Assembly (NCBI GenBank): GCA_035578905.1
Contig: JAQJVL010000084.1
Coordinates: 1,175,941-1,239,940, forward strand
DNA from: Stictocephala bisonia
Lineage: Eukaryota > Arthropoda > Insecta > Hemiptera > Membracidae
Length of the DNA: 64,000 nt
Reading direction: 5' to 3'
Shown here piece by piece: positions 13,113 to 25,394 of the stretch. Made by a program: the position numbers and the translations under genes. Position 1 is the first letter of the stretch. Every line of letters begins with the position of its first letter. A model generated the notes under the pieces. It was given only the letters and a program-made list of their open reading frames with translations, was not told the origin of the DNA and did no database searches.

Positions 13113-14039
13113 ACAAACAATTTTTCCCGTGGAATGACAACAGATTTATTAGTACGATTCAATATTTTAGTGTTTAGCTCTAACTTTATATAACGATTGA
13201 AAAATTACATTCTTGTTGCAGAGAAGAAATTTGTTTAAGTGATTTAATGATTTAGGTAGGAAATATACCGAGAGAGTTCTCGCGTAGGACCTAGATTTAA
13301 GGCTACTAACTCTAATCGAATCCCTGGAGTACTTCATACTGGTATTCATGAATATTCTACATGCAGTGTGTACTTGTGACGGCAACAACGTGGTTGTAAA
13401 AATAACACTTAATAAGCCTTTACCAAATAACAATAACCTTAAAACGAATTTCAATGAGTTTAACATACAAAGCCAATATTTCATAACGCCCATTTTTGTT
13501 TTTATAATTTTACCTAAATTCTAAATCTATTTAAATAATTTTTGGTAAAATATAACATATTTACAGTGGGCAAGAGTTAAATCAAACAACATTAAGACAG
13601 TTATCAAATTTTAAAATGATAAAACGAGTTATTCAATCATGAATATATATTATTAGCATGTTGATACAGAAAAATACCAACTTCTTACGTTGATTTTATT
13701 TGAAGTTCATTTTCAATAATAAAATATTACTAAATTTCGGCCATAATTATGAAACGATTATATGAATGTACTTATTTCCATAAAATATGCCTTTTAGCAT
13801 CAAATGGCGGTATAAGCAATTCGCCCAATAAGCTAAGTAACTTTAGGACTAAAATTTACCCTTTTAAATGGTTTTAAAGGATTAAATTTTGATGGTTTAA
13901 GAATTATAAAATAATATATAACAATACATAACGTCTACTTTATCTTATCTAACTACTTTATACTCTGGCCTTAAAATACCAAACAGGAGTTTACAATATC
14001 AATAGTCAACGTAAATCCTAGCAGGGCAAAACAAAACTG
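13113..14039. other. AT-rich intergenic stretch
   Basis: No gene or repeat recognised. A 108-codon minus-strand ORF (13167-13493) lacks any known domain and is not called. Confidence 0.45.
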
Positions 14040-14200
14040 AAATATAACACATTCCCGGATCCGACAGAAAAATTGAGATGTGAAAGGATTCCTCCTTTTA
14101 GATAATATCCTGTTAAGTCCTTTCTCATGTCAGTCTGCAAAGCGAGATGATCCTGTATTTAACACTTACAATGGAGATGGAATAAAGATCTACAGTTCTT
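14040..14200 (+). repeat. Dispersed repeat DR-2, copy 1
   Basis: Shares an ordered block with 34492-34700 and 60382-60590: AAAGGATTCCTCCTTTTAG, then TCAGTCTGCAAAGC, GAGATGATCCTGT, TTTAACACTTACA and ATGGAATAAAG. All three copies have the same orientation. No terminal repeats or coding capacity are visible, so the element class is unknown. Confidence 0.75.
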
Positions 14201-15009
14201 TTTGTTTATTTGTTATAACTGGCCCTTTACATCGGTAGTTATGAGTCTTCCACTTTTACCTAGCTATTACGTAGGTAAACAATTGGGAGTTCTACCCTAC
14301 CACACTCCACAACAATCACATTTTCTCATAATATACTCTAGGCAGAACTTTAATTTAAACACACCAAAGTATATTCTAAGCAATTAAATGGATGTTAAAT
14401 TACTCGGTCATTACAGTTTCGCCATGTTACATCACGTACTGCACTATGCACATGTTCAGTATGAAGGTCATGTTGGTATATCATCAGTTATGTATGGTCA
14501 ATGTATCATCGGAATGCTAACTACGAAGTCTCCTATATAACTAGGTTGCCCAATTCTCATATAGACTATATACGCTGAGTTGTGACGTCAGAGGGTGACC
14601 TCCACCCACAGAGTAAGTGTACATTACTTACTCTGTGCCTCCAACACAGCATGCTCAACAATTAAAACTACATACTAAAAACCAATACTTTATTGTTTTG
14701 AAGAGTATTTTAGAATTAACTTGTTTACATTTCTGTTATTTTAATATTATACAGCTATTTTTACAAACTGCAACAGCACACCTTACACCAGGCATTTCAC
14801 AAACATAGTCATGAGAATTCATAATTCAAAACAAAACTATATTCAATATAAAAGAACGTAGAATAAAGTGTCATCGAGAGTACGAATATCAGATGTTTTA
14901 CATTGTTCCGGTTTGTTTTGTTTACAGCAGTGAAGGTAGAAAAAAGCTGAGGCCTCCCTATGACGTAAATGGATGCGTACTTGTATGAGGGAACCAACTA
15001 CTATTGAAA
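14201..15009. other. Intergenic stretch with a short hairpin
   Basis: Mostly AT-rich and without recognised genes. At about 14608-14638 a 12-bp perfect inverted repeat, CACAGAGTAAGT and ACTTACTCTGTG, encloses a 7-base loop. Two ORFs of 62-63 codons (14617-14808 plus, 14809-14997 minus) are not called. Confidence 0.45.
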
Positions 15010-15240
15010 CAAAAGACTATACACTCAAATGGGTCCGATGAAGACGGTTTTCTTGTTCTGTGAAATTATTTCTTATTCTGTCTTGACAGGTAGCGCTAGC
15101 GGTCTTACTCTGTATCTCTACAGCACATGCTGAAGTGACTAAATTACGGCAACAGTCGTCCAAGCACTTATTTGAGACCATTCAATTTTAGATCAACACA
15201 GACGCGTGTCTACAGCAAATGCATTGCACTGATAGGTATG
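15010..15240 (+). repeat. Dispersed repeat DR-1, copy 1
   Basis: Aligns along its length with 44478-44727. Shared blocks in order include GGTTTTCTTGTTCTGTGAAAT, AGCACATGCTGAAGTGA, AGTCGTCCAAGC and ACTTATTTGAGACC. The second copy has substitutions and small insertions. It lies directly against the start of the 157-bp satellite. No ORF; class unknown. Confidence 0.75.
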
Positions 15241-15257
15241 TGTTTTTTTTAAGTCAA

Positions 15258-18200
15258 TGCTCGTACCCCATCCCCTGTACACGTTCAGTCAATATGTTCC
15301 TACGCTGCAGTGAGATTGTGGTGTGAGCCATTAGTGGTTTGTTAGTTATATACCAACCACAGGTCACCAATCATAATGTATTATTCCCTTATTACAGAAG
15401 TCCCAGCCCAACAGTGCTCGTACCCCATCCCCTGTACACGTTCAGTCAATATGTTCCTACGCTGCAGTGAGATTGTGGTGTGAGCCATCAGTGGTTTGTT
15501 AGTTATACACCAACCACAGGTCACCAATCTTAATGTATTATTCCCTTATTACAGAAGTCCCACCCCAACAGTGCTCGTACGCCATCCCCTGTACACGTTC
15601 AGTCAATATGTTCCTACGCTGCAGTGAGATTGTGGTGTGAGCCATCAGTGGTTTGTTAGTTATACACCAACCACAGGTCACCAATCTTAATGTATTATTC
15701 CCTTATTACAGAAGTCCCACCCCAACAGTGCTCGTACGCCATCCCCTGTACACGTTCAGTCAATATGTTCCTACGCTGCAGTGAGATTGTGGTGTGAGCC
15801 ATTAGTGGTTTGTTAGTTATATACCAACCACAGGTCACCAATCATAATGTATTATTCCCTTATTACAGAAGTCCCAGCCCAACAGTGCTCGTACCCCATC
15901 CCCTGTACACGTTCAGTCAATATGTTCCTACGCTGCAGTGAGATTGTGGTGTGAGCCATTAGTGGTTTGTTAGTTATATACCAACCACAGGTCACCAATC
16001 ATAATGTATTATTCCCTTATTACAGAAGTCCCAGCCCAACAGTGCTCGTAACCCATCCCCTGTACACGTTCAGTCAATATGTTCCTACGCTGCAGTGAGA
16101 TTGTAGTGTGAGCCATTAGTGGTTTGTTAGTTATATACCAACCACAGGTCACCAATCTTAATGTATTATTGCCTTGTTACAGAAGTCCCAGCCCAACAGT
16201 GCTCGTACCCCATCCCCTGTACACGTTCAGTCAATATGTTCCTACGCTGCAGTGAGATTGTGGTGTGAGCCGTTAGTGGTTTGTTAGTTATATACCAACC
16301 ACAGGTCACCAATCTTAATGTATTATTCCCTTGTTACAGAAGTCCCAGCCCAACAGTGCTCGTACGCCATCCCCTGTATACGTTCAGTCAATATGTAATG
16401 TCAATATGTTCCTACGCTGCAGTGAGATTGTGGTGTGAGCCATTAGTGGTTAGTTAGTTATACACCAACCACAGGTCACCAATCTTAATGTATTATTGCC
16501 TTGTTACAGAAGTCCCAGCCCAACAGTGCTCGTACGCCATCCCCTGTACACGTTCAGTCAATATTTAATGTCAATATGTTCCTACGCTGCAGTGAGATTG
16601 TGGTGTGAGCCATTAGTGGTTAGTTAGTTATACACCAACCACAGGTCACCAATCTTAATGTATTATTGCCTTATTACAGAAGTCCCAGCCCAACAGTGCT
16701 CGTACCCCATCCCCTGTACACGTTCAGTCAATATGTTCCTACGCTGCAGTGAGATTGTGGTGTGAGCCGTTAGTGGTTTGTTAGTTATATACCAACCACA
16801 GGTCACCAATCTTAATGTATTATTGCCTTGTTACAGAAGTCCCAGCCCAACAGTGCTCGTACCCCATCCCCTGTACACGTTCAGTCAATATGTTCCTACG
16901 CTGCAGTGAGATTGTGGTGTGAGCCGTTAGTGGTTTGTTAGTTATATACCAACCACAGGTCACCAATCTTAATGTTTTATTGCCTTGTTACAGAAGTCCC
17001 AGCCCAACAGTGCTCGTACCCCATCCCCTGTACACGTTCAGTCAATATGTTCCTACGCTGCAGTGAGATTGTGGTGTGAGCCGTTAGTGGTTTGTTAGTT
17101 ATATACCAACCACAGGTCACCAATCTTAATGTATTATTGCCTTGTTACAGAAGTCCCAGCCCAACAGTGCTCGTACGCCATCCCCTGTACACGTTCAGTC
17201 AATATTTAATGTCAATATGTTCCTACGCTGCAGTGAGATTGTGGTGTGATCCATTAGTGGTTAGTTAGTTATACACCAACCACAGGTCACCAATCTTAAT
17301 GTATTATTGCCTTGTTACAGAAGTCCCAGCCCAACAGTGCTCGTACCCCATCCCCTGTACACGTTCAGTCAATATGTTCCTACGCTGCAGTGAGATTGTG
17401 GTGTGAGCCGTTAGTGGTTTGTTAGTTATATACCAACCACAGGTCACCAATCTTAATGTATTATTGCCTTGTTACAGAAGTCCCAGCCCAACAGTGCTCG
17501 TACCCCATCCCCTGTACACGTTCAGTCAATATGTTCCTACGCTGCAGTGAGATTGTGGTGTGAGCCGTTAGTGGTTTGTTAGTTATATACCAACCACAGG
17601 TCACCAATCTTAATGTATTATTGCCTTGTTACAGAAGTCCCAGCCCAACAGTGCTCGTACGCCATCCCCTGTACACGTTCAGTCAATATGTTCCTTCGCT
17701 GCAGTGAGATTATGGTGTGAGCCATTAGTGGTTTGTTAGTTATATACCAACCACAGATCACCAATCTTAATGTATTATTCTCTTATTACAGAAGTCCCAG
17801 CCCAACAGTGCTCGTACCCCATCCCCTGTACACGTTCAGTCAATATGTTCCTACGCTGCAGTGAGATTGTGGTGTGAGCCATTAGTGGTTGGTAGTTATA
17901 TACCAACCACAGGTCACCAATCTTAATGTATTATTCCCTTGTTACAGAAGTCCCAGCCCAACAGTGTTCGTACCCCATCCCCTGTATACGTTCAGTCAAT
18001 ATGTTCCTACGCTGCAGTGAGATTGTGGTGTGAGCCATTAGTGGTTTGTTAGTTATATACCAACCACAGGTAACCAATCTTAATGTATTGTTCCCTTGTT
18101 ACAGAAGTCCCAGCCCGACAGTGTTCGTACCCCATCCCCTGTACACGTTCAGTCAATATGTTCATACGCTGCAGTGAGATTGTAGTGTGAGCCATTAGTG

Positions 18201-20637
18201 GTTTGTTAGTTATACACCAACCACAGGTCACCAATCTTAATGTATTATTCCCTTATTACAGAAGTCCCAGCCCAACAGTGCTCGTACCCCACCCCCTGTA
18301 CACGTTCAGTCAATATGTTTCTACGCTGCAGTGAGATTGTGGTGTGAGCTATTAGTGGTTTGTTATTTATACACCAACCACAGGTCACCAATCTTAATGT
18401 ATTATTCCCTTATTACAGAAGTCCCAGCCCAACAGTGCTCGTAACCCATCCCCTGTACACGTTCAGTCAATATGTTCCTACGCTGCAGTGAGATTGTGGT
18501 GTGAGCCATTAGTGGTTTGTTAGTTATATACCAACGACAGGTCACCAATCATAATGTATTATTCCCTTATTACAGAAGTCCCAGCCCAACAGTGCTCGTA
18601 CCCCACCCCCTGTACACGTTCAGTCAATATGTTTCTACGCTGCAGTGAGATTGTGGTGTGAGCTATTAGTGGTTTGTTATTTATACACCAACCACAGGTC
18701 ACCAATCTTAATGTATTATTCCCTTATTACAGAAGTCCCAGCCCAACAGTGTTCGTACCCCATCCCCTGTACACGTTCAGTCAATATGTTCCTACGCCGC
18801 AGTGAGATTGTGGTGTGAGCCATTAGTGGTTTGTTAGTTATATACCAACCACAGGTCACCAATCATAATGTATTATTCCCTTATTACAGAAGTCCCAGCC
18901 CAACAGTGCTCGTACCCCACCCCCTGTACACGTTCAGTCAATATGTTTCTACGCTGCAGTGAGATTGTGGTGTGAGCTATTAGTGGTTTGTTATTTATAC
19001 ACCAACCACAGGTCACCAATCTTAATGTATTATTCCCTTGTTACAGAAGTCCCAGCCCAAGAGTGCTCGTACCCCATCCCCTGTACACGTTCAGTCAATA
19101 TGTTCCTACGCTGCAGTGAGATTATGGTGTGAGCCATTAGTGGTTTGTTAGTTATATACCAACGACAGGTCACCAATCATAATGTATTATTCCCTTGTTA
19201 CAGAAGTCTCAGCCCAACAGTGCTCGTACGCCATCCCCTGTACACGTTCAGTCAATATGTTCCTACGCTGCAGTGAGATTGTGGTGTGAGCCATTAGTGG
19301 TTTGTTAGTTATATACCAACGACAGGTCACCAATCATAATGTATTATTCCCTTGTTACAGAAGTCCCAGCCCAACAGTGTTCGTACCCCATCCCCTGTAC
19401 ACGTTCAGTCAATATGTTCCTACGCTGCAGTGAGATTGTGGTGTGAGCCATTAGTGGTTTGTTAGTTATATACCAACCACAGGTAACCAATCTTAATGTA
19501 TTGTTCCCTTATTACAGAAGTCCCAGCCCAACAGTGTTCGTACCCCATCCCCTGTACACGTTCAGTCAATATGTTCCTACGCTGCAGTGAGATTGTGGTG
19601 TGAGCTATTAGTGGTTTGTTAGTTATATACCAACGACAGGTCACCAATCATAATGTATTATTCCCTTGTTACAGAAGTCCCAGCCCAACAGTGTTCGTAC
19701 CCCATCCCCTGTACACGTTCAGTCAATATGTTCCTACGCTGCAGTGAGATTATGGTGTGAGCCATTAGTGGTTTGTTAGTTATATACCAACGACAGGTCA
19801 CCAATCATAATGTATTATTCCCTTGTTACAGAAGTCCCAGCCCAACAGTGTTCGTACCCCATCCCCTGTACACGTTCAGTCAATATGTTCCTACGCTGCA
19901 GTGAGATTGTGGTGTGAGCTATTAGTGGTTTGTTAGTTATACACCAACCACAGGTCACCAATCATAATGTATTATTCCCTTATTACAGAAGTCCCAGCCC
20001 AACAGTGCTCGTACCCCATCCCCTGTACACGTTCAGTCAATATGTTCCTACGCTGCAGTGAGATTGTGGTGTGAGCTATTAGTGGTTTGTTAGTTATACA
20101 CCAACCACAGGTCACCAATCTTAATGTATTATTCCCTTATTACAGAAGTCCCAGCCCAACAGTGCTCGTACGCCATCCCCTGTACACGTTCAGTCAATAT
20201 GTTCCTACGCTGCAGTGAGATTGTGGTGTGAGCCGTTAGTGGTTTGTTAGTTATATACCAACCACAGGTCACCAATCTTAATGTATTATTGCCTTGTTAC
20301 AGAAGTCCCAGCCCGACAGTGTTCGTACCCCATCCCCTGTACACGTTCAGTCAATATGTTCCTACGCTGCAGTGAGATTGTGGTGTGAGCCATTAGTGGT
20401 TTGTTAGTTATATACCAACCACAGGTCACCAATCATAATGTATTATTCCCTTATTACAGAAGTCCCAGCCCAACAGTGCTCGTACGCCATCCCCTGTACA
20501 CGTTCAGTCAATATGTTCCTACGCTGCAGTGAGATTGTGGTGTGAGCCATTAGTGGTTTGTTAGTTATATACCAACCACAGGTCACCAATCTTAATGTAT
20601 TATTCCCTTGTTACAGAAGTCCCAGCCCAACAGTGCT
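15258..20637. repeat. 157-bp satellite array, about 34 copies
   Basis: Monomers starting TGCTCGTACCCCATCCCCTG repeat every 157 bp (15258, 15415, 15572 and so on). At least three copies (near 16396, 16567 and 17208) carry a 13-bp internal duplication around TCAATATGTAATGTCAATAT and so are 170 bp long. Subfamilies are arranged in blocks, and a dimer variant with CACCCCCTG, TTTCTACG and GAGCTATTAG recurs at 18281, 18595 and 18909, exactly 314 bp apart. Each monomer has an imperfect dyad, AGTGGTTTGTTAG and CCAACCAC. Two 61-codon minus ORFs inside the array are artefacts of the repeat. Confidence 0.97.
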
Positions 20638-20894
20638 CGCGTACTTAACTGTACTAACCGTTCTCAACACTGGCTACTATTTCATTTTTGATGCGACTAA
20701 ATAGTCTATAAACGTTTATTAAGTATTATTATAGTGTTATTATTATTAACAGCAACAGTGTTCTAAATCCACTAGAAATAACACAAAAACACTTTATTAG
20801 TATCATTTCACTAAAATCTAAGCCTGAACCTTCCTTACCACTCTTTCGTTTTTTCAAAATCCTTCAGTTAAAATACACTTTCATTTTTAAAGTT
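20638..20894. other. Flank of the 157-bp array
   Basis: Unique AT-rich sequence. The last monomer breaks off after GTGCTCGC. Nothing recognised. Confidence 0.4.
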
Positions 20895-21153
20895 CTTAAG
20901 ACATTTTTCATTCGAAGTGGAAATGACGAAACAAAGCAATTTCAATTTTATACCCGAGCTGCTTCAAAGTTTACTTGTATCAAACCCAAGGTGAAAAAAT
21001 AATCTATCGAAAAACCATTTTATTTCTAGGTCCACATACATTTAATAAACTACCAGAAGAACTAAAGCATGCCAAAAATGTCAACTTATTTCAAATAAAA
21101 CTAAAACTTCTTGATAAAGATGATATTGACGATTTACTTATGATACTACTATA
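20895..21153 (+). pseudogene. LINE reverse transcriptase C-terminal remnant
   Basis: From about 21028 one frame reads LGPHTFNKLPEELKHA, continues with a lysine- and leucine-rich tail and stops at 21153. This matches the C-terminus of jockey/CR1-like retrotransposon ORF2 proteins, which usually run from an FNxLPxEIK-type motif through a FKxxLKxxLL helix to a stop. Upstream, the fitting residues (TRAASKF) lie in another frame, so at least one frameshift has occurred. The AT-rich DNA that follows could be its 3' UTR. The polymerase core is missing. Confidence 0.55.
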
Positions 21154-22344
21154 AATTTGTTTCTATGTTTATAAATCTCTTAATTTGTTCTAGAGTTATA
21201 ATAAATCTGCCTCTATGTTTATTAATCTTTTAATTTGTTCTCTAATTTAGATTTGTATTTAAATTTGAAACTTTCCTCTTTATAATTTGATTTTTTAAAT
21301 CTTAAAGTAAAATTAATATCTGTTTCTCCTCTTTGTTAATAGGCCCCTGTAATGTAATGACACTGCAGTGGGCCGCTAAGCTTTACTAGTTATTTATAGA
21401 CTGTCTAGTGTAAGTTTTAATATTAATTTATATTGTGCTTATCATCTCTAAGTTACTTGACACGATGGCAAGTTATTCCAAGTTTGAGAATTGTTATTTT
21501 TGTAATAGATTTTTTTTGAATAGATATTTTCTTATTTCTTATATTATTATTATTATTGTGGTGTGATTACTCAGGTGTTGCGAAAAGTATAATTTTCTTG
21601 CATAATCTATCTTCATTTTTAATTTTGTAAATTAATTATGTTATATTTTAAGTTTAAGTCTTCTATTTAAGGAATGGTTTTATTTTGTTTGAACTATGGA
21701 AAAGCTTTTTTTATAGAAAGGGATAGAGATTTAAAACCAATACATCAACCAATTAATCACCAAATTGCTAGGTCGTTTAAATTAGCGATACCAAACCAGT
21801 AAATTCAACAACGGCTGTTGCAGTAGTTTTGTTCAATAGATAAAATATTACGTGATTAACATTTTGAATGACAACCCCCGCCCCACCCCCAAATGTACAA
21901 AATGGTGGTGTTAATAAATTTCCCTCCACCTACTCTTTCACTTACGGATATCGATACAAAATATTGGGAAGAGATGAAATATGACATGTTGACTAAGAAA
22001 TATTGACAGTGTGACGTGAGTTACTTTCTGTAGGCTTCTAACACACGTCGATATTGAAATATATTTGAAACATTTTTTTAATGGATCAAAATTAATTTTA
22101 TTCATTCCGTAATATGTTGGAAATATCTATTAAATTTGTATTTATAAAATTACACACCATAATATATTTTGTAATTATATTACATAACTTCAAATATTTC
22201 CTTTCGTGTAAACTAAAGAATTGTTATAGGTCTTCTTATATACATCTTTGTTTCTTATTTATAGAGAACAAATACGTTTCGGATTACTTCTTGAAAATAA
22301 TGAATAGGTTATTTTTAATTTCAACACAGTGAAACGTCATTTAT
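21154..22344. other. AT-rich stretch, possible LINE 3' UTR then unique DNA
   Basis: Contains a short local duplication (TTTAATTTGTTCT near 21175 and 21228) and CAGTGGGCCGCTAAGC at about 21366, both plausibly 3' UTR of the LINE remnant. No gene is recognised. A 72-codon ORF at 22114-22332 is AT-driven. Confidence 0.4.
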
Positions 22345-22525
22345 TCATTATTAAAACGCCGTAGAGATATGGACAAATATAAGGGGCGAATGAGTGTGAT
22401 GAATGTAGACGAACGAAAGTAGTCATTGTTACTAACCTGAGAAAGGGCTATTTATTAGTAGCCTAATAGCCAGGGCAATAAAACGACCTAAAGCTTTACG
22501 TGGAAACCGACCACATGGTATAGGT
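22345..22525 (-). mobile_element. SINE-A copy 2, tail half only
   Basis: Shares GCCGTAGAGATAT, GTAGTCATTGTTACTAA, TATTTATTAGTAGCCTAA, AGCCAGGGCAA and AAAGCTTTACGTGGAA in order with 5200-5600. It breaks off just past the ACCACATGGTA block, so the tRNA-like head is missing. Confidence 0.75.
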
Positions 22526-23482
22526 CTACCTCTGTTTGTAGTTGTGAAGTGAGGTCTTAATTCTTCAATAATTTCTCCTTGAAGGGTATGGGAAGCCTTC
22601 AAAGTATACATTTTTCGGCCTTAATAATCACATGAACAAATATTTAAATGATTCGATAAGTAACAGTTCTCCAAATGTAAATAACGATTTCCAAAAAGTT
22701 TTAACAGCCATTGGAAAGTAAACAATGGTGTTTGTATTATTGAGGAGGTTATATATTTTATAATGTTAAACAAGGGAAAATTGTGAGCATGGTTTTATTC
22801 GCATTCGACTGTTGGGCAACACTCCACTCGTTTTGAAGGTTTCAATGGTAATCAAATTCAGTTATTTTGTTATTTATTTAATTAATCTTCAGCTGTTAAA
22901 CAAAAATAAACGAACAGAGCACGTTAGAAATAGGCTAAGTAAAGCCATTGGGTGTTTTTAGAAATATATAGGTGGCAGCGCAAGTAACGTGAAATATATA
23001 GTCTACATAACGTTTTAACGTAACTCTAGATAACTCTACATTGTGATTTTACGTTATACAGTTAACCTATATTATTTGTAGTCAAGTCACAGAGGTGTAA
23101 CGAGCGCAGTTAGTGACGGGTTGGCTTAGTTTTGTATAATTGATGTAATTATGAAAAAACTAAAATTATTCAAAATTTTTGCTGTAATTTCGTTATATTT
23201 AAACCGTCTGATATTGTTGTATTAATGGTTGAGCGCACTCCTTATTATAAAAACACGATCATATAAAGTTAGCCGGCTAAATGAGACAATTTATGACGTA
23301 GAATCTGTATAACCTTGATCATATTATTACTTACACAGACCTACCAATTATTGATCATGAACGTAAAGTTCACTCTTACAAGGTATTCGATGCCTAAAAA
23401 GAAGATAAATTTCAAATGATTATTAACAAGTTGCAGGATTATAAAATATTAAACCTTAAATTTTCAAATATCTTTCCTAAAT
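22526..23482. other. AT-rich intergenic stretch
   Basis: No gene recognised. GTGTAACGAGCGCAGTTAG then TGACGGGTTGG at about 23095-23125 resembles the GC-rich patch at 34346-34430 (GTGTCACGAGCGTAGCGAG then TGACGGGGTTG). Confidence 0.4.
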
Positions 23483-24980
23483 TAATGAACAATTAAAGAA
23501 CACTCGCAGCACTAAAGTTGTACGTTTTAATCAGAAACAGACTGTCCCTCACTGTGATGTGGTTGACCAAGATGTAATCTGCTGGGGACTGTGACCAACG
23601 AGTCTGTCTCATTATAAGCCTGTAACAGGAGCGGCTGGAAACAAATCTAATGAACAATTAAAGAACACTCGCAGCACTAAAGTTGTACGTTTTCATCAGA
23701 AACAGACTGTCCCTCACTGTGATGTGGTTGACCAAGATGTAATCTGTTGGGGACTGTGACCAACGAGTCTGTATCATTATAAGCCTGTAACAGGAGCGGC
23801 TGGAAACAAATCTAATGAACAATTAAAGAACACTCGCAGCACTAAAGTTGTACGTTTTCATCAGAAACAGACTGTCCCTCACTGTGATGTGGTTGACCAA
23901 GATGTAATCTGCTGGGGACTGTGACCAACGGGTCTGTATTATTATAAGCCTGTAACAGGAGCGGCTGGAAACAAATCTAATGAACAATTAAAGAACACTC
24001 GCAGCACTAAAGTTGTACGTTTTAATCAGAAACAGACTGTCCCTCACTGTGATGTGGTTGACCAAGATGTAATCTGTTGGGGACTGTGACCAACGAGTCT
24101 GTCTCATTATAAGCCTGTAACAGGAGCGGCTGGAAACAAATCTAATGAACAATTAAAGAACACTCGCAGCACTAAAGTTGTACGTTTTAATCAGAAACAG
24201 ACTGTCCCTCACTGTGATGTGGTTGACCAAGATGTAATCTGCTGGGGACTGTGACCAACGGGTCTGTATCATTATAAGCCTGTAACAGGAGCGGCTGGAA
24301 ACAAATCTAATGAACAATTAAAGAACACTCGCAGCACTAAAGTTGTACGTTTTCATCAGAAACAGACTGTCCCTCACTGTGATGTGGTTGACCAAGATGT
24401 AATCTGCTGGGGACTGTGACCAACGGGTCTGTCTCATTATAAGCCTGTAACAGGAGCGGCTGGAAACAAATCTAATGAACAATTAAAGAACAATCGCAGC
24501 ACTAAAGTTGTACGTTTTAATCAGAAACAGACTGTCCCTCACAGTGATGTGGTTGACCAAGATGCAATCTGCTGGGGACTGTGACCTAGGTCTGTCTCAT
24601 TATAAGCCTGTAACAGGAGCGGCTGTAAACAAATCTAATGAACAATTAAAGCACTAAAGTTGTACGTTTTCATCAGAAACAGACTGTCCCTCACTGTGAT
24701 GTGGTTGACCAAGATGTAATCTGCTGGGGACTGTGACCTACGGTCTGTCTCATTATAAGCCTGTAAAAGGAGCGGCTGGAAACAAATCTAATGAACAATT
24801 AAAGAACAATCGCAGCACTAAAGTTGTACGTTTTCATCAGAAACAGACTGTCCCTCACTGTGATGTGGTTGACCAAGATGTAATCTGCTGGGGACTGTGA
24901 CCTACGGTCTGTCTCATTATAAGCCTGTAACAGTAGCGGCTGGAAATAAATGTAATGAACAATGAAGACACTGGCAGCTC
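23483..24980. repeat. 165-bp satellite array, about 9 copies
   Basis: Units starting TAATGAACAATTAAAG recur at 23483, 23648, 23813 and onward at 165 bp. The last three units have small deletions. The core GTGGTTGACCAAGATGTAAT, then TGGGGACTGTGACC and TCTGTCTCATTATAAG, also occurs in diverged form in the array at 35667-36050. A 61-codon minus ORF at 24799-24984 is incidental. Confidence 0.96.
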
Positions 24981-25394
24981 TCATACAAATGTATATAAAG
25001 CATTTTTTTTATTCATTAACAATAGTATTACCAAAATGGCAATGGTTTAAGTAGTTTAAATTAAAAATATAATATATAAGAGAATATCTATAAAAAAATT
25101 AGTAAAATTGTAAAAAAAATACTATACTATACAATATAACTGTTATTAAAATATTAATTGTCCTTGAATGATTTCATTATAATATTTTGATAAGAATTCT
25201 CTTCATTTTACTTTGAAAACTTTACTTTGTACTTCTTATTGCTACAATTTATTAACTTTTTTCAAACGAGGTATAAATATGAATTGTAATAAATTAGATA
25301 ATGAGTCAATATTAAGTATATACCCACCAGTGTCTAAGAAACACACCAAAATAACAAACGTACAGCGAAAATACCAATAAATTGTTCACCGATA
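24981..25394. other. AT-rich spacer between two satellites
   Basis: Very AT-rich unique sequence. Nothing recognised. Confidence 0.5.

Noticed and set aside
18049..19647. Two near-identical 61-codon minus ORFs (18049-18234, 19462-19647)
   Set aside because: They are the same piece of the 157-bp satellite read twice.
15258..20637. CRISPR-like array
   Set aside because: Repeats are contiguous without unique spacers and the context is eukaryotic, so this is a satellite. The same applies to every other array here.
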